Positions 11,366 to 21,379 of a DNA stretch of 64,000 nucleotides are shown here, in pieces (the stretch's first letter is position 1; every line of letters starts with the position of its first letter). The stretch comes from Drechmeria coniospora (taxonomy: Eukaryota; Ascomycota; Sordariomycetes; Hypocreales; Ophiocordycipitaceae), in the NCBI RefSeq assembly GCF_001625195.1, contig NC_054391.1, forward strand, positions 2,821,390-2,885,389, in the 5' to 3' direction. The position numbers and the translations under genes are program-made. Below the pieces are notes generated by a model that had not been told where the DNA came from, did not search any database, and was given only the letters and a program-made list of their open reading frames with translations.

Positions 11366-13453
11366 ATGGCCAATCCGACTGTGTCCAAGCCGAGATTGCC
11401 CGTCAGCCAACTGGCTATCCTAGGTAAAGCCATCTTCCAACACGGCGCGATAGCGGTTGCCCTCTCGCATGTTCAACTGCGTATCCTTCGGCTTCTCCGC
11501 AGCACGCAGCATCCCCTTCATGCTTCGTACGCAATTCAGGCATGGGAGATATGACGGCGAGACGCAAGAGTGTCCTTTCCCACTCCGTGTGCAAGAATGC
11601 CGTCACCCGCCCGAGTCCCGTGCGGACTGCTGACGGGACTCTGTTTGCTGACCCGTCGTCGATAGCCGTTGCGCGGTTCGCAGAGCCTCTGGCTTACACA
11701 TCCGTCTTTCCTTACCTCCCCGAGATGATTCGCGACTTTGGCGTCGGTCAGAATCAGGTCGCCAAGTGGGCTGGTCTGACGTCGGCTGCCTTTTCCGTCG
11801 CCCAGTCTGTCGCGGCCGTGCCGTGGGGAAAGGCGGCCGACCGATTTGGCCGGAAACCTATCCTGCTCTGCGGTCTTGTGAGCACCATGATATGCTTCAT
11901 CATATGGGGCATGTCAACAAGCCTCACCATGGCCATCACGGCTCGAGCCTTCTCCGGCGGGGTCAACGGGAACGGTGAGTGCCGCCGGCAACGAACTCGA
12001 ATGTCATCCTTGCGCACGAGCGATTCGCTAACTGTCCACAATCAGTGGGCATCATCAGAACAATGGTCGCCGAGATGGTTCCCGAGCGGGAGCTGCAGCC
12101 CAGGGCCTTTTCCGTCATGCCTCTCGTTTGGTCTCTCGGCTCCGTCGTCGGGCCCGCCTTTGGGGGTTTCTTTGCCCACCCGGCGAGGCAATTCCCGGAC
12201 GTGTTCGGGAAGTTTGAGTTTTTTCATCGATTTCCTTACATCCTTCCAAACTTGATGGCCGCCGTTTTCTTCCTCATATCCACCGCCAGCGCCGCCCTCT
12301 TCCTCAAGGTGAGTCACACCTGGTCTCACCGTCCTCGCGCCGGTGCTCACGCGACCAAGGAAACTCTCGCCTCCAAGCGCCATCGTAAAGACTGGGGCCT
12401 CGTCGCCGGCGAGCGTGTCTCCCGAGCCTTTGTTGGTCGGAAACGGATGCCGATGCCTCGTCGTAGGAGCTCCTTTCTGGACGGGGAGGCCACGGCGCCG
12501 CTTGTGCCGAGCGAGATGCCGGCGGACAGGGTGGATGCCGACCAGCAAGCTCCTGGCCTGAAGGAAGTGTTCACTCGGCAAACGATGATTAATCTTGCCG
12601 CCTTCACCTTTCTTGCCTTTCACTCCGTCGCCTACGACCAGAACATTACCGTGTTTCTCAACTATCCCGTCATGACGCACACGCCCGAGAACACCAAGCT
12701 CCCATTTTACTTCAACGGCGGATTCGGCCTCACGTCGGGAAGGATCGGGACCATCTTCACGATATACGGAGTCAGCTGCGGCCTCGTCCAGTTCATGCTG
12801 TATCCGCCGCTGGTAGGTCGCTACGGAGTGTTGAATTGCTACAAGCTTTGCTGTGAGCCAAAACCCTTTCCGGTATGACATGATGGACTCTCGCATTGAC
12901 CTCGGGCGTACGAATAGGCATCGCGCTGCCTTTTGTGTACGTATTCACCCCATACACGTCCCTGCTCTCGACGGAGAACGGGCGCATGGCGGCCGTCTTG
13001 GTCGTCATGATCCTCAAAGGGTTTGCCATCATCATCGCCTTCCCGTCTCTCACCATACTCCTCACAAACTCGTGCACCTCTCTCCGCGTACTCGGAACGC
13101 TGAATGGGTTCGCTACTGCTTTCAGTGCCATGGGACGAGCTCTTGGGCCCGGTTTGACTGGTCTTACCTTTTCTTGGGGCGCTGACCACGGGTACATGGT
13201 CTCGGCATACTTCTTCCTCGGATTCGTCGCCATGGTTGGTGCCATTCCCGCCTTCATGATGGAAGAAGGGTTGGGGCCCTCGGCGGACGGTGGCGACGCA
13301 GGTCAGGGCGCATTGGGGAACAACGCCGTCGTCTCGCCTAAGGCGTCGGCAGCGATCGACGACGACGGGTCCGACATTGAGCCGGACGATTTGACTCCTC
13401 TTCTGAACACGAAAAATGGTACAACGTACAGTGCGATAAATGGGGGGAAATGA
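11366..13453 (+). CDS. Major facilitator superfamily transporter
   Basis: Five exons (11366..11423, 11666..11974, 12046..12308, 12360..12852, 12918..13453) give 552 aa. Exon 1 (MANPTVSKPRLPVSQLAIL) joins exon 2 over a 242-bp intron to give QLAILAVARFAEPLAYTS, the usual first helix of this fungal MFS group. The loop 2-3 signature is GKAADRFGRKPIL. Further blocks are SVMPLVWSLGSVVGPAFGG and, in the last exon, TSLRVLGTLNGFATAFSAMGRALGPG. A central hydrophilic loop (about 230-290) is Arg-rich. The sequence resembles the Zn-induced-facilitator/tetracycline-resistance-like fungal group in the plasma or vacuolar membrane; the substrate is unknown. The 51-bp intron at 12309..12359 is in frame and has GTGAGT, but its retention would only add 17 residues, so it should be confirmed. 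Reading through the first intron gives a false start near 11542. Confidence 0.88.
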
Positions 13454-13729
13454 AATGGACTAGCCGTCAAGATAGAATCATGTATGGACACAAAAAATAT
13501 TCCCAAACGCAGTGTATGCAGCGTTTCGTCCGGGTAGCGAACCTCAACTCCTAACCCCATGCCGAGCCTGTCCATGCAAGCATGTTTAATGCAAAAAAGA
13601 GTCGAATGCGACAAGGATGGAAGGAAGAAAGAATGGAAAGGGAAGTGGGGAGAAAAAGAACAAGAATAAAAGGGCAAGGGAAAGGAAAGTAGGGAGCAAG
13701 GTCGCCTCGCCCTCGTTGGCCGGCTTAGT

Positions 13730-15064
13730 TTATTGGCCCGAGTAGAGGTACGACGAGGCCGAAGGGTACGGACCAAAGTCCTCATGCCCATTCCACCGCC
13801 ACTCGCCTTGTGCCTGGTCGTCCTGCCTGCGGTGAGAAGGCTCGTGGGAGGAGTGCGGGAGTGGTGGCAACGGCGGCATGAGATAGCGCCCCCCCGCGTC
13901 GTAGTCGTGCCATGCCGGCTCGACGTCAAGGCAACGGTCATGGTCCCGAAAGCGCTCGAGATCGGCTTCCATGTCGCTCATGCGCAGATACTCCCTGCCG
14001 GCCCAGTCATCGATCATGGCGGCAATCTGTCGGAAGCCGTCGGTGTGTCCGCCAGACTTGCTCGCCTTGGTGCCGCACATGACAAACATGTAGCTGTGGA
14101 TCATTTCGTGCAGAAAGGTGGAGATGAGAAGTCGGCGGTTATACTTGTTGTCGCGCAGGATGGGCGACGAAAGCACGATGAGCGTTTCCCAACCGCCGAG
14201 GCGGACGCAGCGACGCAGGGCCGTGGTGCCGACGATGTGGTTCTCGTACTGGCCGCTGTCGGGATGGCTCCAGTCCCAGGCGACACGGCAGGCGAGGCGC
14301 GAGGCGAAAAAGAGCTCGTTGGCGGCGCTGAAGATGCTGCGCAGGGCATCGTTGTCGAGCGGAAAGTCGGCACCGCGCGACTTGGGGGCGATGAGGGCGC
14401 GGAGAATCCGCTCGGACTGCGAGTCCGGGGAGCGTCGGCGAAAGGAAGCGAGGTGCTGACGGACGAGGCGGGCGGCGGCCAGGTCCGATAGGGAGCTTGG
14501 GTCGGCTGCGTCGTAGAGGAGGAGGGAGTCGCTGGCCGAGGCCGAGGAGGAGATGGAGAGGCCCGACTGGGTGTGCTCGAGAGCCGGGACGGGGCAGCAT
14601 GGGGGGTCCAGGGAAGCGTCGGCGTCGGCAGGCGTGGCGTTGGCCATGCGCATGTTTCCCTGCTGCTGGTTCTGATCACGACCAGGACCGATATCGTGCC
14701 GATACTCGGCCTCGGCCTGGACGAGGCGCGGCTCTGGAGAGGGTGAGGGCGAGGATAGCGGCACGGCATCTTCGCGGATGACGAGAAATGCAAGATTCTG
14801 GACGGGCACCGAGTGAAGAGGCAAATAATGGGAGGGGACTGCGTCGGAGGTTCGGCAGGAGGGTTGGTCCAAGGATTCGACATCACGGCCGTCGGCACCT
14901 CTGTTCAGGCTGAAGGAGTCAACGTCTCTACGTCTCTCAGTATTATCATGCGGATCGAGAGAGTAGTCCTCGTCGGCCGGTCTTCTCCCGTCACCTGTCA
15001 CGTACGGGAGAGGATGAGGAGGAGGATGGGGCATATTGCCCCCCGCCAGGACCCAAAAGGCCAT
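13730..15064 (-). CDS. SprT-like zinc metalloprotease domain protein
   Basis: Single-exon model of 444 aa from the ATG at 15064 (MAFWVLAGG). Residues 1-210 are low-complexity. The SprT-like domain covers about 225-380. It has the zinc-binding HEMIH at about 318-322, followed after SYMFVMCG by GGHTDGFRQIAAMID with the third His at about 339, as in the Spartan/SprT family (HExxH...GHxxxF). No zinc-ribbon cysteines follow, unlike bacterial SprT. Spartan-type proteases degrade DNA-protein crosslinks, but many fungal SprT-like proteins are uncharacterised, so substrate and nuclear location are inference. The start is uncertain: the frame remains open upstream through a (GTC)13 microsatellite that would encode poly-Arg, without an ATG, and a second Met lies 10 codons in. 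The gene converges on the MFS gene 276 bp away. Confidence 0.8.
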   Translation of the reverse strand: MAFWVLAGGNMPHPPPHPLPYVTGDGRRPADEDYSLDPHDNTERRRDVDSFSLNRGADGRDVESLDQPSCRTSDAVPSHYLPLHSVPVQNLAFLVIREDAVPLSSPSPSPEPRLVQAEAEYRHDIGPGRDQNQQQGNMRMANATPADADASLDPPCCPVPALEHTQSGLSISSSASASDSLLLYDAADPSSLSDLAAARLVRQHLASFRRRSPDSQSERILRALIAPKSRGADFPLDNDALRSIFSAANELFFASRLACRVAWDWSHPDSGQYENHIVGTTALRRCVRLGGWETLIVLSSPILRDNKYNRRLLISTFLHEMIHSYMFVMCGTKASKSGGHTDGFRQIAAMIDDWAGREYLRMSDMEADLERFRDHDRCLDVEPAWHDYDAGGRYLMPPLPPLPHSSHEPSHRRQDDQAQGEWRWNGHEDFGPYPSASSYLYSGQ

Positions 15065-15082
15065 TGAACACGCTCGTTGGTT

Positions 15083-15084
<2 letters not shown>

Positions 15085-15123
<39 letters not shown>
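15085..15123. repeat. (GTC)13 trinucleotide microsatellite
   Basis: A perfect 13-unit GTC array (39 bp) lies about 20 bp upstream of the proposed ATG of the SprT-like gene, probably in its 5' leader or promoter. On the minus strand it reads poly-Arg, poly-Asp or poly-Thr depending on frame, so it also inflates predicted ORFs on that strand. Confidence 0.9.
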
Positions 15124-15125
<2 letters not shown>

Positions 15126-17229
15126 AATTGACGGCAGGCACATGGACAGCTGCGTCCGCCAGCCTTGTCGAGGAGGCGAATACGCTTAGGGGGGCGGTGA
15201 CTGGTCGAATGGAACGTAGTGGAGGGAAAGGCTTTGCTTGGCGAGAGAATAAGCTATATATTCGTCCAAGTCGATGACAGGTATGTGAAATACAGAGCAG
15301 GAGGCGGAGAGCGGGAAGCGGGAGTGCAGAAGGCAAGCAAGAACAGGAAGTAAGAGGGACGGGATGCAGATGCCGTGGAAGACGGCGTCGTGCGGCCAAG
15401 CACCTACCGTACCTACCTAGCAGGTACCAGAGAATAGCGTGCAACACCTAGTAGTGGGCAGTACCGGCAAGTACCCGGCGTTTGTGCTCGGGAGCTCAAC
15501 CAGGCAGGCCCAGGTTGTTCAGCGAGCGTTTATCAAACATCACTCGGCCAGGCGGCGGTACCTAACCAGGGGCCCAGACAGCAGCGCTACAGCGAGCACG
15601 AAGTACCCGGTACTCCGGTGGACGGACAGGGCGCCAAACGAGAATGGACTGGCAAACAATTCCTGCAAAACCAACTTGGAAGCCAAAGCGAAGGAGGAGT
15701 ACAGTTAGGGGGGTGAGGGGAAGGTGGGGGAGAGATACGACGTAGGAGAGCTTTCCATGCATGCATCCTTGTCCGCCTCTGGTGGTGGTGCGGGTGGTGC
15801 GGTCGATGCCGTGAACAGCCTTTCAAGGAACGCGGGTCAAGACAAGGTGGTGGAAGTACCTTATGCGGTACAGGTAATACAGGTACTTTAACACTTTGAG
15901 ATACGACTGCACTCCGTCGTACCAAGCATGTGCCATACCGCTACGATAGTACCTAATATCCAGTAGTGCACCACCGTACGGTACCAAGGCGAGTGAGTGG
16001 AGTGCGTGTAATGTACAATGGTGTTGCAGAATATTACTTGTGCTGGCAAACCGATACCATTGACAGGTAGTACTCGGTAACAATACCAACGCCAACACAA
16101 CGCGTATCTCTGGAGTTTCAGGACGAAAGTTTGTCAATTCTAGGTACCCACGCAAGTACTCCGTACACGTATGTGTACTGTAATTGCACAAGAAGCCTCT
16201 TGACCTGCGCAAACATCCGTTGGTTCGGTTGGCCCCCTACCGCTCAGCGCTAGAGCGCCCCGAAGCAGCGCCAGCGCCGCCAGCCTCGCCGGAAAGATTA
16301 CGCGGTGGCTGACAGCACATTGCGCGGTGCAGGCAACGGCGGTGTTCCATAGCAAGCACATTTACTTTGCATGTACGGAGTACTCCGTACATCTATCTAC
16401 CTGCAGTTCTTCCGCATCGTCGCTCAACACCCTGCTCTGTTTTCTCTAGGTCTCCTGCGGCAAGCAAGTGTGACGACAACAGCGGCGACACCTCCCCGAG
16501 CGGTACTGTACTCCGTACTACGTGTATAACCCTCCGTGCTGCACCCAGCTGTTTTCCGAAACGTGCCATGAACAGGGACCAGACACAGTGTACGGTACTG
16601 GGTACCTGGTCTTTACTTTTACTGTACAGTAAGTGTCCCGTACTCGCCCTGGTTCTTCCACTCGGCTGGCGAGTCCCGCTGTCAAACGGCGCCCCGCCGC
16701 GAGGCCTGCTCCCACCTCCAACCATACTAGCGTCGATCCCGTCCCGCCGTATCCGTCGAGGCGGGGGGACAAAAGCGTCAATAATTTCGCCGTCCTCGCC
16801 ATGGCAGTGTTGCCGTCAGTCTCCGATTGGTGATCTCGCTCTCCATCAGTACCTACCCAGCGTAGGCGTTGTCTTGCACCATATTTCCGCCGTGGTTTCG
16901 TCCAGATCGTACGTGTCGTCGGCGATTGGGAGCGTCAGCAGACGGGATCCATTCAACGTCGTTTCGTGAAATGATGGCGACCAACGTTGAACCATGCCCA
17001 GGGCTTCCCTTCGAGGGCTTCTCCAGCTTTGCTCGGGCCATCAGCCCAAGTCGGCGAGCTGGGGCTGTCCCCCCGTTCGGAACCGGCGGTCGGCGACTCA
17101 TGGTGTGTGCTACGGGCAACTGGACAGTGAAAGGCAAAGTAAGACTTGGTCGTGGAGCAACGAAAAGGCAGCCGCAGTGGCGATGGTAGACTTGCTCCTT
17201 CATCATCCATATCCAAAAAATTTCCACAT
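15124..17229. repeat. Intergenic region with TACGGAGTA-type palindromes
   Basis: About 2.1 kb between the SprT-like gene start and the F-box gene stop. Palindromic GTAC-rich words recur between about 15400 and 16630. They include a perfect 18-bp palindrome, GTACGGAGTACTCCGTAC, at 16373-16390 and GTACTCCGTAC copies near 16157 and 16510. ORFs such as 16367-16969 (+) show no domain, do not have the codon regularity of the neighbours, and overlap ORFs on the other strand. I call no gene. Confidence 0.5.
16373..16390. repeat. Perfect 18-bp palindrome GTACGGAGTACTCCGTAC
   Basis: Self-complementary 18-mer containing CGG-N6-CCG, the half-site arrangement bound by some Zn2Cys6 regulators (yeast Ppr1, Aspergillus UaY). 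An identical copy sits at 51452-51469, and the 12-bp core is at 19971-19982. Confidence 0.85.
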
Positions 17230-19330
17230 TTATCCGCTCGCACCCTGACCTCTCATGCCCATGTTGCCCATAAACTTGACTTCATCCGCCTGCCACTCCA
17301 GCGCCTCGCGCATGCTGATGGCGTACATTCGACTCTTTTCGTCCTCGTCCTGAGCCTCCGGTCGTGGGGCGTCAAAATCATTCGTCTCGAACAGTGGTTC
17401 CGACGTGAAGCTCACCATCCCCAGTTTGTCTCCAGTCCAAAACAAAATGTTGTCGCTGCCGGGCCGGTCTTGATCTTGCCCTCGCCCCTGCCCCTGCGTC
17501 GGCGCCGTCGACAGAATCTTGCGTGCGAGGTCGTCCGATCCCGCCCCCGGCACGAAGAGGGTCGACCGTTCCTCGGCGTCGCTGTGGCCGACCCGCACCC
17601 GGCGGCACTCGGTCGAGCCATCCCTCTCGAACCATTTGATAAGGCCGGAGCCGTCGGAGAAGACGATTCTCGTGCCGTGGTTGATCACCGACAGTATCGC
17701 CGCCGACGCCGCCGATTGCCGATTCTTCATCACCGAGCTCAGCACCGTCGCCTGCCCGTCCGCATCCGATGCCGAGCTCAGGCCGTACATCTCCAGCGAG
17801 CCTTTGTTGTTGTAGCTGCCGCCGGCGATCAGCGTCTGTCCCGAGCCCGCCGCCTTCATGTGCGCGACCCGTTCGGCGCTAAACTCGCCCCGCCGTCGCA
17901 CCTCCATGTCGACGGTCGAGAAGGGATGCGGAAGCGTCGCGAGGCTTGAGATGAGCGCTCCCGAGTAGATGGATCCAACGATGGCCGGGAACTTGCGTCT
18001 GTCGTAGTGGAGTATGTTGGAAAACCGACCCGATACGTAAATGTCGTCCGACACGAGGCTTTGGTGTCCTGGCCTAGGAAGATGAAGGATGCTTATCGGC
18101 GTCGGCTGAGACAGCGACGCGTACGGCGCCAGCGGCGTGGGATCGAAGATGGCTCGAAGGACGTTGGACTGCTCGTGCTGCTGCCCGTCCACGCGATCGA
18201 CTGCATCACGACACGGCCGACTCCTCGCACGAAAATCGTGAAGGTGGACGCCGAGTGTCGTCCCCACCGTCAGAGGCTGGCTCTGGTGCACGGCGGAAAG
18301 AGTCGTGATGGACCACTCAAACGACTCCTGGCTCACGACGTCCAAGCGATTGAGGTCAACCTCGATGAGGTCTGACATGTCCCCGACGTTAGCCCAGTCC
18401 TGGGATAGTGGGAGGTGGGGAGGGGGGTGGGGGGGGGGAGCTGCCTTGGACTGCACGTACGGCTTTGGACGGCGAAAAAGGCCCGATGGCCATCGTTGTC
18501 GACGCTGACGCACTCGGTAACACCCGTGTTGATCTTTTTGCTCCGTCGAGAGTTCTGGCTGCTTGGTCCGTCGATGAAAAGGACGTCGGGCTTGCTCCTC
18601 GCCAAGATGCCACCCTTTCGCCCGCGGGTACCCCTGACATCCCAGAGGCACACCGAGCCATCGTCGAGCGGCGACACGGCCAGCGTGGCCTCGCCGCCGC
18701 CGCCGCCGCCGCCGTGGAAGGCCTCGTAGAGCGCGACGCCTCGGACTTCGATCATCGCTTGGGAGTCCCCCCCGCCCAGCGTCTTGGGCGCCTGCAGCCA
18801 GTTGATGCTGGTGGGGCCATTGCGCTGCATGTACTCGTCGTACCAGGAGACTCGCTCGTCGGGATAGGAAGGGTCCCAGTTTGCCATGTCCTGCATCCTT
18901 CTCCTCCATCGTTTCCGTCCCAGCCCCCCGCCGCAGCGAGAGTCCGGATCCAGGGGAGAGGCCGCATCGTCAGATTCGACGTCGGAACCAACCGATCCGC
19001 CCGAGGGATTTCGCCGATGTTGGAGCCACTGATACCACGGTGAGTCCTCGAAGCAAAAGAGCTTCCACAGCTCGTCGTCGAGGCATATTTTCTGGAGTCT
19101 ACGCGATACCAGCTGCAGCCTTGTGATGTGACAGGGCTCGAGGTCTAAGCATCGTTGCTCCAAGAGTAAGTCTCTGTTCAATGACGTATGGAGGGGCGGA
19201 GAGGGGCCTTTGCGTTGCCGCCGAATTCCAAGCCGAGACGATCGAACCAAGGGTACCCACAACACAAGATCTGGAGCAAGATCTCATCGGGAAGCGCATC
19301 CCAGCACCTGGGATGGCTATCGGAAGCCAT
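17230..19330 (-). CDS. F-box domain protein
   Basis: Three exons (19330..19261, 19144..18461, 18371..17230) give 631 aa. Exon 1 is only 70 bp and encodes the first half of the F-box (MASDSHPRCWDALPDEILLQILC). The GTGGGT...TTAG intron (116 bp) joins it to YLEPCHITRLQLVSRRLQ, then DDELWKLFCFED, completing an F-box at about 12-62. A highly charged linker, poly-Gly from a GCC repeat (near 18700) and WD-like strands such as SPLDDGSVCLWDVRG follow. The second intron (18460..18372) joins FFAVQS to HLIEVDLNRLDVVS, with a CTAAC branch site. F-box proteins recruit substrates to SCF ubiquitin ligases. The C-terminal half looks like a degenerate beta-propeller, but the target is unknown. An ORF beginning inside the intron would miss the F-box. 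Confidence 0.85.
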
Positions 19331-21379
19331 GACGCATAGTGGCAGAGAGCTGGCCGGGAAAGAAGCGCGGAATGAGCGCTGTACGAAGCAGGAGATGGTG
19401 AGGAGATGGGTGAATGCCTAGTATGGAAATTGTTGCGTGGTAGGACGAGGATCAAGTAGCGGCGCCGTCGGAGTTATTTGTACCTAGTACTCTACAGTAC
19501 AAGTTCCAGTAGCAATCTACTAGTTAGTTTGCATTGACAGAGCAGATGCCATATATTACAGGTCACTGCTGTACACGCACACGCCTGCACCTCCTCTGTG
19601 CTGAATACTACTAGTTTGTACCTACTACTCCGTACTTAGTATCTCTAACACATCAAAATTTCCGTAAAGGGATTCGACTTTGGACTTTCGGTACGTACCA
19701 CCAATGCTCGGTAACAAACGGCAAGACGGGAAGCGTTAAGCTCGATACGCCACCCACTGTCGCCGAGCCCCATTCCTTTGCGGCGGTCGTAGCCTCAACC
19801 TTCCGATCCACTGTACTGAATCCGTTAGCACCTCGCGCGAATGGTACAGCGAATGGTACAATGCGAATCGGTCGTTCTCGCACTTGATATTTTGATACCG
19901 AATTCTGGGAAGGGGTCGGAGCACTTGACGCACCTTGGCAAATGACACCAACGGGCTTGTATTACATCTACGGAGTACTCCGTCCCAAAGAACTATTCAG
20001 AGGTACAGCTACAGTAGGTACACTGGGCACAGTATACTGGGTACATGCCAAGTCACATGGCCCACCTACCTGCCAGGGAACCTAACCTCGATGGCTCTCT
20101 CGTACCGACGACACCTGTCAACGACATGTGAAGCTGATTGAACTTCACATTCATCGTTTCCCAGTTACCGAGATTGAGGTGGATCGAGATACCCTCGCCG
20201 TGATCCAGGAATACCGTTCAATCTCAAACACTGCTTCCGTCTGCACGATAACGTTCTTCTGTGGGAGCAGTCTCAAGCTCGATGAGCCGAAACCTTTCGG
20301 CCTTCCGCGAGGTACCCCATCGCCATCCGGCAAGCTCGAGCTTGGTAGCCAATATTTGAACAATTAGGGCACTCGATGAAGTTTCTGGGCAGATATGGAT
20401 GGTCGTATTTGAATGGCGTCCTGATCCTCGGCTCCACGCGGGGTTGGGGGGAACGCGGAGGACTGTTCACATCTCGTGGAGTGGAGTGGAGTGCCGAGCA
20501 AGCACAGGCACGATTTATTTGGCTTGCTGGCATCACTATCGTTCATTTAGTCGGTACTGATTCAGACCGTATAATACCAATGCCATCGTACCTGGTAGAT
20601 ACAATGCTACTGATTGCAGTAGGCACTGCCCGGGTGCTGGGCAAGGCCTGCTGTCATGCGATTCCCCGCAATTGCAAGTCACACCATGCCTTCTCGTAGA
20701 CAGGAGTAACCGGGTACCTCGTTCAGGAGCTGCACTCCGCGTCTGTAGCATGTACTCGGTACGCAAGGATGCGATGTTCGTCAAGCACTACGTTCTTTTA
20801 TGCTCAAAACCGGTCAAAAAGTCACGTCACGTCACTGGTCCCTTCTCCTCCCTGCTCGGCTTTCTCTCTCCCCGCCTCCACAAACGTACGACAACACACC
20901 GTTCCATCACACTCTCAACGTAGGATCGATACAATCCCGTCGAGTTTCGCTTATCACGCCAGACAATCTTCCAACGCCCGATCACGAGCTTTCTTCACTT
21001 CGGCATCTTGCACCACATGATTCACCGCTGCATGCCCGAGATCATCACAAAACCCGTAGGAGCCGCGTACACCGGGTCTTCGAATGGTGTGATTCATAAC
21101 CTCCAACTTGTTCCCCCGCACCATCGATTGGACCGCTTCACGACCCTGCGAGAACCCAAACAGCCGACGTCTCCAACGTACCGTTTTGTTTCGGTCGTCA
21201 AGTATGTCACTCGTTTGCCCCCAAGGCATTTCTCCGCAAGCTCACCGACTCAAGGCAAGAGAGCATCCGGGTGCCTCGACCCTGAGCTTGATCCAGATGA
21301 TGCAACCTGTTCCGGAAGGCGTATGTTCATTCCTTAAACGAGATTGCATGAACGAATGTTTAATGACAAGAGATAGTCT
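19331..21379. repeat. Intergenic region with palindromic motif cluster
   Basis: A 2-kb region between divergent genes. GTAC-rich palindromic words run from about 19480 to 20060, including CGGAGTACTCCG at 19971-19982. Small ORFs on both strands (for example 20273-20536 -, 21008-21337 +) match nothing I know. The last 500 bases may be the leader of the gene starting at 21380, and an unrecognised upstream exon there cannot be excluded. Confidence 0.45.

Noticed and set aside
15065..15127. Poly-Arg N-terminal extension of the SprT-like protein
   Set aside because: The extension begins at TTG and translates a (GTC)n microsatellite; no ATG supports it.
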